This document shows, one piece after another, positions 11,961 to 22,729 of a stretch of 64,000 bases of DNA. The notes beneath the pieces were generated by a model, which saw nothing but the letters and a program-made list of their open reading frames with translations, was not told where the DNA came from and did not search any database. Position 1 is the first letter of the stretch, and every line of letters begins with the position of its first letter. A program made the position numbers and the translations under genes. This stretch comes from Dipteris shenzhenensis (taxonomy: Eukaryota; Polypodiophyta; Polypodiopsida; Gleicheniales). The DNA lies in assembly GCA_047967505.1 (NCBI GenBank), contig CM106539.1; one strand, 5' to 3'.

Positions 11961-12250
11961 TATTACCAAGTGCTCTATCCCAAGTTGAGCCATTGTAACT
12001 TTAAGCTTAGCTATTGTTGTATGTGGAGCCTGATCTTTTTTTAGAGGTAGTTTTTTGGCTGTGTTTTGGACCCAAGCATGCTTATACCCATTCCATGAAG
12101 GGGGGGTAGAAGGAGGCAATGCCCCCTTAGGACTATCATCGAGGGGTTCCAAGGGGGCCCAACAACATGGCACGGGTTTGGGGGTAGTGCCCTTGAAGCC
12201 AAAAACACATGAAAATAGGTGCATGAGTTGCAAATGATTTGTGTGGCCAA
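11960..12250 (-). other. Possible upstream pol/gag sequence of the minus-strand gypsy remnant
   Basis: Minus-strand frames continue upstream of the reverse transcriptase, with a Pro-rich stretch near 12220-12060. No protease motif is visible, so this is attributed to the gypsy remnant only by position. Confidence 0.25.
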
Positions 12251-13733
12251 AATTGTATGATAATGGTATGATTCACGTAGCATAGTGGTTGGATATACTA
12301 CTTGTATCTTGTATCTTCTCAATTGCTGGATAAGAAAAACATAGGACTGGCTCTTTGTGGATCTAGCCACGGATGGAGCCACATATCTCGGTGTCTCTCT
12401 TTCTCTTCTATTCCATGTGCTTTCTATGTTATATATTTTATGAATTCTATTTCTCACATTGTTTGTTCATTATCATGTTGCTCCCAATAATCAGTATCAA
12501 AGCGTTTGTTTGAGCAACGTTTGGTGACTCATTTGGAAGGAGGTTCCTAGTTGGAGTGGGAATAATGATAGAAGAAGGCAAGTTAAAATTTAAGAAGTTC
12601 AATGGCAAGAACTACAAGCATTGGAAGATGAAAATTGAGGATTATCTAAACTAGAAGGACCTTTTCTTGCCATTAGGTGGGATAGAAAAGAAGCATGCTA
12701 GTATGTCAGCTAAAAATTGACTGGTTCTTGATAGAAAGGCACTAGGTTTGATACTATTTGGGAACATCAGTGGCCTTCAACATTCTTGATCAGAAGATAG
12801 CAAATGACTTTATGAGCATACTAGATACATTGTATGAAAAACCAACAACTTCTAAAATAGGGTATTTCTAATGAAGAATCTATTAAATTTGAAGATGTCA
12901 GAAGGTGGGTCTATAGCACAAGTGAAACATCACGTAATGCTTTGACTCTTGAGAGCAAGGGAAGACAAAGGGAGAGAGGAAAGATCCGAGGACATTGTAG
13001 AAGAAGTAGATCCAAACCCAAAGGGAACCTAGAGTGCTTGCATTGTGGGAATAAAGGACACTTCAAGAAATACTATTGGTCATGAAAGAAAAAGAAGGAG
13101 ATCGACAACAAGAGAATACACAGGAAGAAGATGTAGCAGATACTACGTTGCAAGGTTCCTTAATTCTTTCATTGGATACTATCACTGATGCATGGGTAGT
13201 GGACTTAGGGGCTTCACTTCATACTACACCTCATAGGAAATATTTTCAAGACTATGTTTAAGGTGATTTTGGAGAAGTTCATTTAGGTGATGATGAAGCA
13301 TTGAAGGTTGTTGGAAAGGGCAAGGTGTAGATAAAATTGCAGAATGGAAACTAATGGTTGCTGAAAGAGATAAGGCATGTTCTTGATTTAAAACGAAACT
13401 TAATTTCAACAGGACAATTGGATGATAGAGGGTGCACAACCAAGTTTGCAAGAAATTTGTGGAAGGTCACTAAAAGGTCAATGGTAATAGCAAAAAGACC
13501 CAAGGTAAGTACGTTGTATCTATGTACTAGTAATGCTTACTCCTCTATTTCTTTAGCTTATATAGGAGGAGATATAGCTCTGTGGAATTATAGGCTTGGA
13601 CACATGAGTGAAAGGGGATGCTGATTCTTCACTCAAGAAAGCTGTTGCCGCATTTGAAGCAGATTGATTTAGATTTTTGTGAGAACTATGTTTATGGAAA
13701 ACAAAAGAGAGTCAAATTTCAAAAAGTCTAGGG
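12250..13733 (+). mobile_element. Ty1/copia remnant: LTR end, PBS, gag, protease, GAG-pre-integrase
   Basis: The plus strand shows a truncated copia element. The region 12350-12480 resembles a copia LTR tail (CGGATGGAGCC, CTCTCTTTCTC). A primer site follows at about 12492. Gag begins at ATG 12565 (MIEEGKLKFKKFNGKNYKHW) and carries several stops. The zinc knuckle is near 13030 (CLHCGNKGHFKK). The protease region is at 13180-13260 (WVVDLGASLHTT, with L in place of the usual S or T after the Asp). The pre-integrase region is at 13358-13624 (LDLKRNLISTGQL, LWNYRLGHMSERG), and LLPHLKQIDLDFCENYVYGK reads to about 13730. Homology stops there. Integrase, RT and the 3' LTR are missing. Confidence 0.75.
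12490..12505 (+). other. Primer-binding site, initiator Met tRNA type, degenerate
   Basis: CAGTATCAAAGC resembles the plant copia PBS TGGTATCAGAGC and lies 60 bp before the gag ATG, just after a LTR-like tail. Two mismatches fit an old element. Confidence 0.5.
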
Positions 13734-13739
13734 GGAAAC

Positions 13740-14430
13740 CATGTGGGTGTGGTTGGGCCAGGGGTGGCGGCTATGGCAGTGGAAGGAGTGGAGGTAGTGC
13801 AAGGGGCTACATATGTCACCACCTTCCATTGCTTGTCCCACTTTTGTGGCTTGTCATCATGAAGCTCTGATTGGACCTCTTCCAATGTAACTTATTCATA
13901 TGAGGAGGCCTTGGCCTCTACCTTCCCTTAGTGCATCTTAGATATTTTATTGACAATATTTGAGGATGTCACGCATGCATTTAAGCTTGTATGCCTTGTC
14001 AAACTCTTAGGTAGTATATTGTACTCCCTTAGCATGTCTATGAAATAGTTTTTTTCCATTGTTCTTGCTTTGGGCATGGAATTAATACTTTTGAGTCAAA
14101 CATCATGGCCATAATCTGCCTCATGCGAGCTTTGATGGTGGTGGCTCTTTTGTCATCCTTGATGATCTCCTTATGACCATTGACATAATAACACTTCTCT
14201 ACATCTAGACAAAACATGTGGGCATGGGTGGGCCTGGGGTGGCACATATAGGGGCATCTGTGGTGGTGGAAGGGGTGGAGGTAGTAGGGGTGGCATTGGT
14301 AGTGGCGATCATGGGAAAGGTAGAGGTGGAGCAAGGGGTGACAAATATAAGAGTGACAGTGGGGCCAATGATAGGCTTCGTCTCAGTATGGGGGCCTCGG
14401 TTGGAATGTTTGGACTCATTCACAATGTCT
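13740..14430 (-). pseudogene. Unidentified minus-strand coding remnant with Gly/Pro-rich repeats
   Basis: On the minus strand about 14200-13860 reads as coding sequence with interruptions: EKCYYVNGHKEIIKDDKR, TTIKARMRQIMAMMFDSK, then, after a stop, sequence suggestive of an alpha-helical protein. The ends of the stretch carry two related G-rich blocks on the plus strand (CATGTGGG..GTGG..TGGGCC at 13740 and 14213), which in the minus frame give Pro/Thr-rich sequence. I do not recognise the protein. It directly abuts the truncated end of the copia remnant at about 13733, so it may be an insertion that cut that element. Confidence 0.3.
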
Positions 14431-14464
14431 ATGGATCCTAAACCATCACATCCATTACTTTTCC

Positions 14465-14635
14465 TATGACAACGTTAGCCCCCAACCGATGATGCCTCAC
14501 TATGACAACCATCACATCCATTACTCTTCATATGACAACCATCACATCCATAACTCTTCCTATGACAACCATCACATCCATTAGTCTTCCTATGACAACG
14601 TCAGCCCCCAATCGATGATGCCTCACTATGATGTG
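14465..14635. repeat. Minisatellite, unit about 33-36 bp
   Basis: The unit CTATGACAACCATCACATCC then ATTACTCTTC is repeated about four times, and is flanked on both sides by a longer variant containing CAACG-TAGCCCCCAA-CGATGATGCCTCA (near 14471 and 14597). The outer segments make a larger direct repeat around the array. Confidence 0.75.
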
Positions 14636-14639
14636 AAAC

Positions 14640-15800
14640 CCCTTCTAAGGAGATGTGACCCCTCTCTAGAAAGAGCTGGTCTACTATATGAAGTCGATGA
14701 ACATGAGATAAAATGTAAGAAATAACTCTCACTAGGCCTAGTGCACTCAAAACCAATGTATAATCTAAGGGGTTTTAAAGTAAACTCTTTAAGAGGGATA
14801 CACAAGGTAGGCACACTTAATCCAATCTATTCCAGTGTGTTGAATCATAAAATGGAAGGCTTCATTTATAGATAGCCATAGGATGACACTTGTCCACCTT
14901 ATCTTATCTCACCCCTTCCGCAACTCATTCACATGTCATTGCCACATTTGATTTATCTACTTTCATCCAATAACCTTTCATTCTCCTTACTCTCATCCAA
15001 TCATAAATTTTATCCTCTACACCACTCTCTTGCACTCATCTATTGCACATATAATATACCCTTTGGCATCACTTTTCCAACATTCCCCTTGATGATAGGC
15101 CGGTCATGACTGAATACCTATGTCATTAGAGGTTTAGTGAGAGAATACAATGATAATTTAGTCCCCTTTAGTGTGAGATTCCAATGATAATTTAGTACAA
15201 TATTACAATGATAACCAAACACCTATGTCATCAGAGGTTTAGTGTGAGATTACAATGATAATGCCCCCCCCCCTCTCTGTCCCCTATTAAGCTCATTAGT
15301 AGTGGTGTAACTAGGATGTGCAAATCTACATAATCTCATAGGCTCCTCCTCGTAAGGTAGGATGTCATTCAATTACATTGCTTCTTAGCTTCCTTGGCTA
15401 CATCATTGTGCCTAAGGCAAGCTTATTACAACAATTAGGATTCAATTGAATAGTGGTCTATGTGAATTTTACCTTTAAAAAATATATAATATACATTTGA
15501 TGTGCTCACTTCATATAGCATGATTTGCTAGTCATTTTTGCTTTTTGTGCCATTGCAAAATTCTCTTTGGATCAAAAGTTATGGCTATTTAGAATTCGTG
15601 CCATAATTTGTTCAAGGGAAGGGTCAAAATGCTAATGTGGTATTGTGCATTCACATGTGTGCATTCACATGCTACCCACAAAATTATGCTTATGTGGCAC
15701 TGTGTACCACAAAATATAGGATAAGGGTCTAACCCTTAGGGTTCTCTTTAGCACCACATATTTTCCTTCTTCACTTTAGGAAGAATGTTGCCACTATCTC
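14640..15800. other. Repetitive non-coding sequence, no gene recognised
   Basis: The stretch contains CCTATGTCATNAGAGGTTTAGTG twice (about 15117 and 15223) and several AATGATAATTTAGT words. Word use near 15080 (CCCCTTGATGATAGGCC) is reminiscent of LTR sequence. No partner copy was found in the window, so no element is called. Confidence 0.3.
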
Positions 15801-16075
15801 ACTCTAGTCCTCAAAAGTTTTCAAAAGTACTTTAAAGGACTTCAAAACATGCTCAAGTACTTTAAATACTTTTAAGTGCTTTTAAGGACTTTAAAACATT
15901 CTCAAGTACTTTAAAGTACTTGAGAATGTTTTAAAGTCCTTAAAAGCACTTAAAAGTATTTTAAAAGTACTTTAAAAGTATTTTAAATTACTTTTGATGA
16001 CTTTCAAGGACTGTTCCACTACTTTAAAGCTTTTCAAAGTATCTTTACGAACTTTCCACAACTTTAAAGCAAGCT
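15800..16075. repeat. AAGTACTTTAA-word array
   Basis: AAGTACTTTAA, AAGTATTTTAA and TCAAAGGACTT-type words are repeated in both orientations. A unit of about 30 bp (AAGGACTTNAAAACATNCTC then AAGTACTTTAA) occurs at 15837-15866 and again inside the left arm of the perfect palindrome. Confidence 0.75.
15864..15961. repeat. Perfect 98-bp palindrome (49-bp arms, no spacer)
   Basis: Bases 15864-15912 are the exact reverse complement of 15913-15961; I compared them base by base. The centre is CTTTAAAG. Symmetry ends at 15863/15962. Any transcript would fold into an uninterrupted 49-bp stem. Confidence 0.9.
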
Positions 16076-16689
16076 TGCAATCTTCCTTCATCGTCTCTTT
16101 TCTCTCCTTGTGCAGGTCTCCGTCTTACGCTTGTTGCCTTGAGCTTTTATTCACCTCGTAGATTTCTCTAAACAACATGACTAGCCTGCTTCTCTTTCAT
16201 TGCAATGGCTTGTTCCTCTCTATTGGGTTTGCACAGGTTTTCCAATAGCTCATCGTGCTTTTCATTTATTGTCATAGATCAGTTCCTTAGTCTCATGTCC
16301 TATTTCAAATCATCATCGTCTCTAGCCACAAATAGGTTATTGTCTCTTTGTGTAGCTTCCTTGAGCATTTTGCTCCTTGCTTTAGCTATTTATGCCATAG
16401 CTCCAATGCCTCACATCTCTATGGTTCTCCTTAATGCAACTTCACCATCTTTTCTAGCTTGGATTTCCACATACATATCGATTGATGTTAGTTGTCTTCA
16501 AGATCTACCTCCCTAGATCTTCTTCTCTTCCTTAGTACCTTGTTGCACTCATCTTTGGTGCTTCTTCTTGTGCTTCTTTGTAGATGATCGAATGTCATCT
16601 CCTTCATCATGTTTTCACTCTCTGTGAATCAAGGGAATAGAAATACATGCTGGCTTTCTTAAACTTCAGCCGCTTAGCGATATCTTCAA

Positions 16690-16805
16690 AAATAATATTT
16701 ACTCCTATACCACCATCTACTATGTTCAGAGATAATATTTACTCCTATACCAACATCTACTATGTTCAAAAATAATATATATTCATGTACCACCATCTAT
16801 GAACA
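16690..16805. repeat. Three tandem copies of a roughly 50-bp unit
   Basis: The unit AATAATATTTACTCCTATAC then CACCATCTACTATGTTCA is present nearly three times, the last copy more diverged. In the minus strand this lies directly downstream of the gypsy protease core and interrupts it. Confidence 0.75.
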
Positions 16806-17660
16806 CACCTGGTATGGTCTGATTTTTAACTTTGATGGTGATAACTGGTACTTCTTCATCGACCACTGTTGTGTTAATGATAGGTATGGTAGCTAAAGAG
16901 TCGACCTCCTTTGGTTGCTCTTTAGATTCCTTAATTTTTAAGGTGAAGGAATCATGGCAATATGGAGGTATATACATTGATTCACCAATTGTCAGGTTGA
17001 TTTTCATACTCTTAAATATTTCCCATGCTCGGGCTAGCTCTGCACTAGAATTTGATGTAGTGCTTGGTTCCTGTGCACTTTTTTCCTTAGACTTTGAAGA
17101 CTTGCCTAGTTCAGTGATGGATATTTGAAACTACTCGGATGTCATTTCCACTACTAGTGCTTTGCCCTTCAAATCTTTGGCAATTTTAGCAACCAAATTC
17201 CTTTTGTATGCCTTCCAATTGACATCCTTGTCTGATGGACCTATATCTATAGTGGTTGCAACTGGACCTTTCTACCTAGAGACCACTTGGGCTTCCACTA
17301 TGTCTGGTAGTTTGGCTATAACTGCTCGGCATTCTAGATCCACTTCTTTTCATTCCATAGTAGTTTTGAGGAACTTCCAATGTTCATCACAAATTAGATG
17401 GTTAGAATGGAGGTGATTTGCTCCACAACAAAAGTATTTAACCTTGGAAAGATCATCCTTACCATTCTTGCTCTTATCGCTTTGTTCAAATCATGATGGT
17501 TTACCACTAGCAGGTTGGTGGGTGTCAGTCGTCACCTGATTAGTAGACACTTGGTAATTCTTGCCATTCAATAACAAACAATCTACTCTCTTACAAATGG
17601 CTATAAATCTCAATTATACAAGTGCATATTGTAAGCAATGAAATCAGAGAATCCTAGTCT
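16783..17660 (-). pseudogene. Ty3/gypsy gag-protease remnant, minus strand
   Basis: On the minus strand an open frame with few stops runs from about 17470 to 16783. It includes KYFCCGANHLHSNHLICDEH (a decayed Cys/His cluster), LPDIVEAQVVSR, AKIAKDLKGKALVVEM, ARAWEIFKSMKINLTIGESM and YCHDSFTLKIKE. It ends in a retropepsin core, VPVITIKVKNQTIPGVFIDG, in which the Asp is followed by Gly-Gly-Thr instead of Ser/Thr-Gly-Ala. The order gag then protease fits a gypsy element. The frame is broken right after the protease Asp by the 50-bp tandem repeats, and no reverse transcriptase follows at lower coordinates. Confidence 0.55.
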
Positions 17661-18435
17661 TTTTGTATCATAATAATAATATGGCTTTTTCTCATAAGCT
17701 TTGTCACTTTTCTATTGACATATCTAGGTGCTTCTTTCTTCTTTTTGGCTTTTTCTTTCACATATGAAGCACTAGAAGAGAAACAAAAGCTAGGAATTTC
17801 GAATAAGCATACTAACTGAAAGTTTATAGAGAGTAAATCATCCTCAACTCTCTTTCAAGCTTGCATCAATCATCCAATTATCACAAAAACTGTAGTGTTA
17901 AAAAAAGAAAAGTGGAGATCTCAATTTAAACACCCTGAAGAAAATTTGAGAGGGCTTTTGAATCCAAATTGAAGCTTTTATACCAGCCCAGGGCCACCAA
18001 CAAGGATAGGCGCAAAATGGTAGAATGTCACCTAGTAGAGCTTAAGCAAGTCTGACCCATTTTTCATAGATTTTTGCTCATCCACTAGAGCATTGGTGCT
18101 CCAAATTCATCAGCATCTTCCTCAAGAGGTCGCCCAATAGCAGCTAGGAGAATTGGGCAAAATTTATCTCCAGTAGAGATAATTTGATGTGAGGTTATCG
18201 GGAAGAGTATGTGTCGGTACGGGCATTAGAGCATATATTTCTCTAATTCCTTTGAGCCAGAGGTGCACCGTATCAAGGGGAAACTACAACTGAAAGTTCT
18301 TAGGAAATGATACAAAAATGAGGGAGAACACGCTTAAGCAAAAATCAGGGTAGAAGAGAGAAGAAATATGAAGAAGGAGGGAGATGAAAAGAAGATGATG
18401 ATGTGGCCACAAGGGGGCTAAAGGGTTTTCTAGAA
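17660..18435. other. No gene recognised
   Basis: Non-coding sequence. Its right part (about 18300-18438) reads on the minus strand as the untranslated leader downstream of the primer site at 18439. Confidence 0.3.
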
Positions 18436-18436
18436 C

Positions 18437-18454
18437 CTAGAGCTCTGATACCAC
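18437..18454 (-). other. Primer-binding site for initiator Met tRNA
   Basis: The minus strand reads TGGTATCAGAGCTCTAGG, an exact match to the core plant copia PBS TGGTATCAGAGC plus extension. It lies two bases beyond the LTR-like CA end. Confidence 0.8.
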
Positions 18455-18455
18455 A

Positions 18456-18549
18456 TGTTGGGGAGTGGTGGGAAGAAGAGATGCACCATGACAAGAGTTG
18501 AGAACACAAGAAGAATCCAAAAGTGTGTTCTATTGATTGTGAGAGTACA
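18456..18549 (-). mobile_element. Very short LTR-like segment (94 bp, TG...CA)
   Basis: On the minus strand the segment begins TGTACTCTCACAATCAATAG and ends CCACTCCCCAACA. A strong initiator-Met PBS lies immediately beyond that end. TG/CA termini next to a PBS are the signature of an LTR 3' boundary. If the 5' end is right, the LTR is far shorter than normal copia LTRs and would suit a TRIM-type element. The second LTR was not found in the window, and the 5' boundary is inferred only from the join to unrelated gag sequence at 18550. Confidence 0.45.
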
Positions 18550-18809
18550 TCTAACTTATGCCAAGCCTCAGAAGGAGATTCCAAATTTGAAATATGATGC
18601 ACATAATCATCTCCCAAACCTAATGCAATAATTGCATAGGCTTTCTCTAACCTTTTAGCATCTATTGGTGTTGTTGAAGTAGAGTCACTTGCCTTACCCT
18701 TTCCTTTGCTTGTGGTGGATTCACCCTCTTGTGATGACTGTGATTCCTTGGCTTGACTAAATCCCACAAATTCTTCTTCATAAGCACAAATTAAATTTTC
18801 ATTTGGCAA
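18550..18809 (-). pseudogene. Ty1/copia gag fragment
   Basis: The minus strand reads MPNENLICAYEEEFVGFSQA, a Ser/Lys-rich linker (STTSKGKGKAS), then KRLEKAYAIIALGLGDDYVH and ISNLESPSEAWHKLDVL. The last block is the UBN2 core (E-A-W-x-x-L). It is cut off abruptly at 18549, where the LTR-like segment begins, so the two may be an insertion junction. The start Met is only the first in frame; upstream sequence may also be coding. Confidence 0.6.
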
Positions 18810-18839
18810 GTATGGAAGCCTTGGCCATTGAATTTGGAT

Positions 18840-19800
18840 ATTTTAAAGGTAGCCATGAGAGGGTCTTACATTTATGATTATGCTTCCAAAACTTCACCAG
18901 GTTGGTATAAGAGGTGAACGTGAAGGAGGGGCAACTAGTCTGTCAAGGTCAGAAGATTACCATCAATGAAAGCGTGATTGAAAATGCTCTAGGAATTTCT
19001 AGAGGCAGTTTGCAAGCACACTTTTTCGAGAAGTAGTGGAAGAGATAGGATATTCTAGACGTATAACCCAACACTCAGATTAGTAAAGGTGGTGGAGTCA
19101 AGCTTTTGAGCTTGCCAATAGACCTCCAAGATGTGTTGAAGAAGACCATTCACTTCTTTCCTCAAGAGGAACTTGCAAGTTTTGACAGGTTCAAGTAGCA
19201 GTAGAGCAACTGCAAGGACGTGATGTATCTTTCTCAAGGGCGATCTCCAAGAGCGTGTTAACCAACCTGAAGAATTGTGTGGATGGAAAATCCCAATTGT
19301 CATCTTAGTCCACTAGAGTTGCAATGCACCCGATGGCATCTACCCTCAAAGGGATTTTTGAGCAATACGATAAGCATATGTCTCAGAAGGTGACTTTTCT
19401 ACAAGAGAAAGCCACCGATGCAGCAAAGGCAGTGCAACTTGAGAAAATTCTTAGGGAAGGTGCAGAAGCCAAGGTAGAGGAGGCACAAGCAAGGGCCTTG
19501 TAGGTACAAGAGCAAGCTGAGGCCACTACAAAATTGGTTAACATGGAAAGGCATAGAAGAGAAGAAGTAGAGAAGCGCATGAAGGAGCTCCGAGATAGGC
19601 TCAAAGAAGTGAGAAATGACGGGGACATGATGGACAAGGAGCTAGAAAAGATGCAAAAGGATCTTGAAGATTGGAGAGCCGAAAAGGAGGGTCTTTACAA
19701 ACAGCTCTGTAACATGTAGAACGCATTGAACATTGAAAAAGACCAGATGAAGGAGGAGCTGAAAAAGAAAAACAAGCATGGGTTTTACCGTTTGGGATTT
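18840..19800 (+). pseudogene. Plant transposon/gag-like protein with C-terminal coiled coil (PF20167-like)
   Basis: The plus strand at about 18890-19030 reads QGQKITINESVIENALGISR in a region resembling the plant 'putative plant transposon protein' domain (V-x-G-x-x-I-x-x-x-x-x-x-I-x-x-x-L-G-I). It continues in shifted frames with LLSLPIDLQDVLKKTIHFFP and QEELASFDRFK. It then passes into a long, highly charged helix: DKHMSQKVTFLQEKATDAAK around 19370-19440, and from 19534 MVNMERHRREEVEKRMKEL, LRDRLKEVRNDGDMMDKELE and MQKDLEDWRAEKEGLYKQL. Heptad-like Leu/Met spacing supports a coiled coil. TAG stops at 19501 and 19717 and frameshifts upstream show decay. Proteins of this layout are usually carried by gypsy elements; that attribution is inference. 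Confidence 0.4.
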
Positions 19801-19943
19801 ACAAAAACAATTTAATAAAACTAGCACGGTGGTTGTTTGGGATATACTAAAAAGAAGTCGTCTCAATACGAATTCCATTTTGTAGGACAAGTGGACATAT
19901 TGTTTCCTTGCAATGAGACTACATACATTTTCTTAGCACTATC

Positions 19944-20940
19944 TTAGTCGTCCTTGTCCACTGCTCCAAGACACCCCAAGATGTGCTCATGCATGTCTAA
20001 ATCCAATTTGAAGACACTCTTGCCCTTCTTTCTTTGTGATACAGGTTGCATCTGGAACTTAATAGCTCTTACTAGATGAGAGTACACACATGTTTGTGGA
20101 CTCTTATGTAGCAGTTCATAATTGCGGCCTCTCTTGGATGTTTTTTTGTACCAAAAAGCTATGACTACTACATCCCACTTCTCATAGGTTGTTCCCCAAT
20201 TATCCTTAAATGTTTCCTCAACCTTGTACTTAGGTTTTGTGCACTGCAACAGAAAGTATGGGTCATCTCCCTCGTTCTCCCCAAAATCTACGACAATTGC
20301 AAAGTTATCCCCTTCTTCCAGATAGCTAGTGAGGTCATCGAAACTCTCCCCAAACTATGGCGAGTCATTTGTCTCTCCATTGTTTCACTCCATTTGAATG
20401 TAGAGGGAAAACTTGAACTCGCTCCCATGTCTTCACAGTTGCAATGTTCTCAAAATCGTCATGATCCCCTATGATGCATGCACTATAGAAATAAGAAAGT
20501 TTTCTCATTTTAATTAGTTGGTTGTTTGAAAAGCCTCATATGCTATGCAAACCACGAACTCCTTTAATTTTCTCGCAATCGTGCTGGCTTCTCCTTTACA
20601 CCTCATCCACTTTCACTTCATGGAATACTCTGCATACTATAGTATTCTTAAGGCTTTGTTTACTGTATGTTGAATGTGCGCCTGTGGAGAGGTTGGCTGT
20701 AAGCCATGTTACAGCATCATGGGCATCATTGAGTTTTTTTAAAGGGCATGCTAATTGGTGTTTAAACAGATCTTGCTTAATAACAACAATGCATCCATCA
20801 TGTTCACCCTTGCCATGGCTAGACCTAAAGAAATTCCACATCATGTCTAGATCGATGATCAGGGATTTGAACCTTGAGACGAAGTAGAGTCCACGTGCTG
20901 ATTTAAATTGAGAGGCAGCACCATCTGACTACACCCAATG
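19944..20940 (-). pseudogene. C-terminal part of an SDG/HGKG-motif protein (putative transposon-derived)
   Basis: The minus strand begins at about 20930 with SDGAASQFKSARGLYFVSRF, then MMWNFFRSSHGKGEHDGC, VIKQDLFKHQLACPLKKL, ANLSTGAHSTYSKQSLKN and FHEVKVDEV; after a TAA comes SQHDCEKIKGVRGLHSI. A second block at 20330-19944 reads DFGENEGDDPYFLLQCTKPK, FKDNWGTTYEKWDVVVIAFW, SKRGRNYELLHKSPQTCVYS and HEHILGCL, which resembles a small beta-barrel (BAH-like) module. The pairing SDG-x-x-x-Q-F-K with HGKG-x-x-DG occurs in an uncharacterised eukaryotic family, probably with an RNase H fold. Family and fold are from memory. The N-terminal part is missing because the sequence joins a copia integrase at about 20940. 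Stops indicate a pseudogene. Confidence 0.45.
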
Positions 20941-22520
20941 CTATTTTAAACTCATTTGAGAGGTACTCTCCCCCTCCATCTAACCTTAGGCATTTTATTT
21001 GCAGGCCTGTTTCTTTCTCAACCATAGCTTTAAAAGCTTTGAAATGCCCAAACACTTCACTTTTCTTTTTCATAAAATACATGCAAACTTTTCTGCTGTA
21101 GTCATCAATAAAAGTGACAAAATAATGACAGCCTCCAATAGATGCAACTTTAGTAGTCCACACATCAGAGTGGATTAATTCCAATGGCCTCTTACTCTCT
21201 TGAACATGTATAGGAAAAGGTTTCCTTGCCTGTTTTCCAAATTGACAGGCTTCACATACCTTATGCATTTCTGCAACCTTAAACTTAGGCAATCCTGCAA
21301 CAATATTTTGGGCCTGCATTAATTTAAGTCACTGTACATTAACATGACCAATGTGTTTATGCCAGATATCAATATCTGCAACTACATCGGTCCCATGTGC
21401 AAACATTGCTGCACTCAATTTAGGCATGTCTACATCCAATGTAAACATCTTGCCCTTCTTCTTCCCTTTTGCTATCAAGCAACCTTTATTTTTCATATCC
21501 TCAACAAAGCATCCATGAGGATTAAATCTGACCTGCAAGCCCTGCTTAACCATTTAACCAATAGAAACCAGGTTCTTGGTGATATTCGGGACATGAAATA
21601 CATCAGACAGGTATTTCTTTTTCCCAACCTGCATAGAAAAAGGAATTTTACCAATCTGCACAATAGGATGTGCAGTATCATCACCAGTCTCCACAAATCT
21701 TGATCTTTCCATTTCCTTACATCTTGCATCCATTCTGCATGATAGGTCTGTCATGTGGTTTGATGCACCTGAGACAACATACCACACATCATTGCTTTCT
21801 TCTGCACTTGTCACAGAATTGGTCATGTGCTACACCATAAACAAATGCTCATTTCTATCATCACCCTGTCTACTAGAGGATGCATAATTGCCTTGCTGCA
21901 ATTTTCCAGTCATGATGTCATTTTGCTTTTTATAGCAGTCTTTAACCATATGATCCATTTTGCCATAGTAGTAGCATTCAACATTGCCGTTTGCATTTTG
22001 GCATCTCTGCCATCCACCACGACCTCTTTGGCTCCCCCTGCCTCTAAAGTTACCACGTCCTCCTCCATAGGATTGGTTTTCTTGAATTTGCTGCATATTC
22101 TGATTTTTGCCATGGCCTCCAGTGGCTTGCTCTACCTCTACCTCTACCTCTTCCAACATTTGAGTAGAAGACAGTTTCTTTTGAAGTTCCTCCTGAAGAA
22201 GATGCACCACCAATTCTCTGCTCTTCAGAAATTAAAAGAGCAATCAACTCCTCAAAATTAGGAAAATTCTCACAGATAGCAATGGATGTATCGAATTGTG
22301 CATAATCCTTTCCTAGACCATTCAAGGTCATAGAGACTAAATCATCATCTTCCACTGGCGACCCAATAGAAGTAAGTGCATCTGCAATCTTCTTCACCTT
22401 CATGTGGTAGTCATTGATGCTCATATTTTCTCTCTGCACATTATGCAACTCCTACTTGAGCTGCATTTTCCTGGCTTGCGTATTTGTGCCATCCAATCTG
22501 AAGCCTTTCTCTCCCCCTTT
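20940..22520 (-). mobile_element. Ty1/copia remnant (gag to mid-integrase), minus strand
   Basis: On the minus strand the element reads gag (about 22480-22215; LDGTNTQARKMQLK, stop, ELHNVQREN, then NDYHMKVKKIADALTSIG and GLGKDYAQFDTSIAI). An RGRGRGR linker and an incomplete zinc knuckle (CYYYGKMDHMVKDC, near 21980-21930) follow. The protease is at 21826-21554 (WYVVSGASNHMT), where Val replaces the catalytic Asp (codon 21775-21773). The pre-integrase region is at 21553-21329 (DIDIWHKHIGHVN). The integrase is at 21319-20940 (CEACQFGKQARKPF, LELIHSDVW, TFIDDYSRKV, LRLDGGGEYLSNEF). It stops before the catalytic Glu and is joined to the SDG/HGKG sequence. No RT, no 3' LTR. The 5' LTR was not recognised. 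Confidence 0.8.
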
Positions 22521-22729
22521 CAAATCCACCAAAGGTTGACAAAATAGCAACATCTTCAATTCCAATCTGTTGGTATACTTGAATCTCTTGATCTCCAATG
22601 GCAAAATGGTCATTAATGTCTGTTAACGCCACCTCACAAAACTCAGTATCATATCTCATAGCAAGTGTTTGAGATTGCATATATTTTAGTAGAATAGTTT
22701 GAGGTGCCATTCTATTGTCTTAGATAGAA

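Noticed and set aside
14205-14469. Gly/Val-rich and Thr/Pro-rich frames on both strands
   Set aside because: Both come from the same G-rich block; neither shows a fold or start context.
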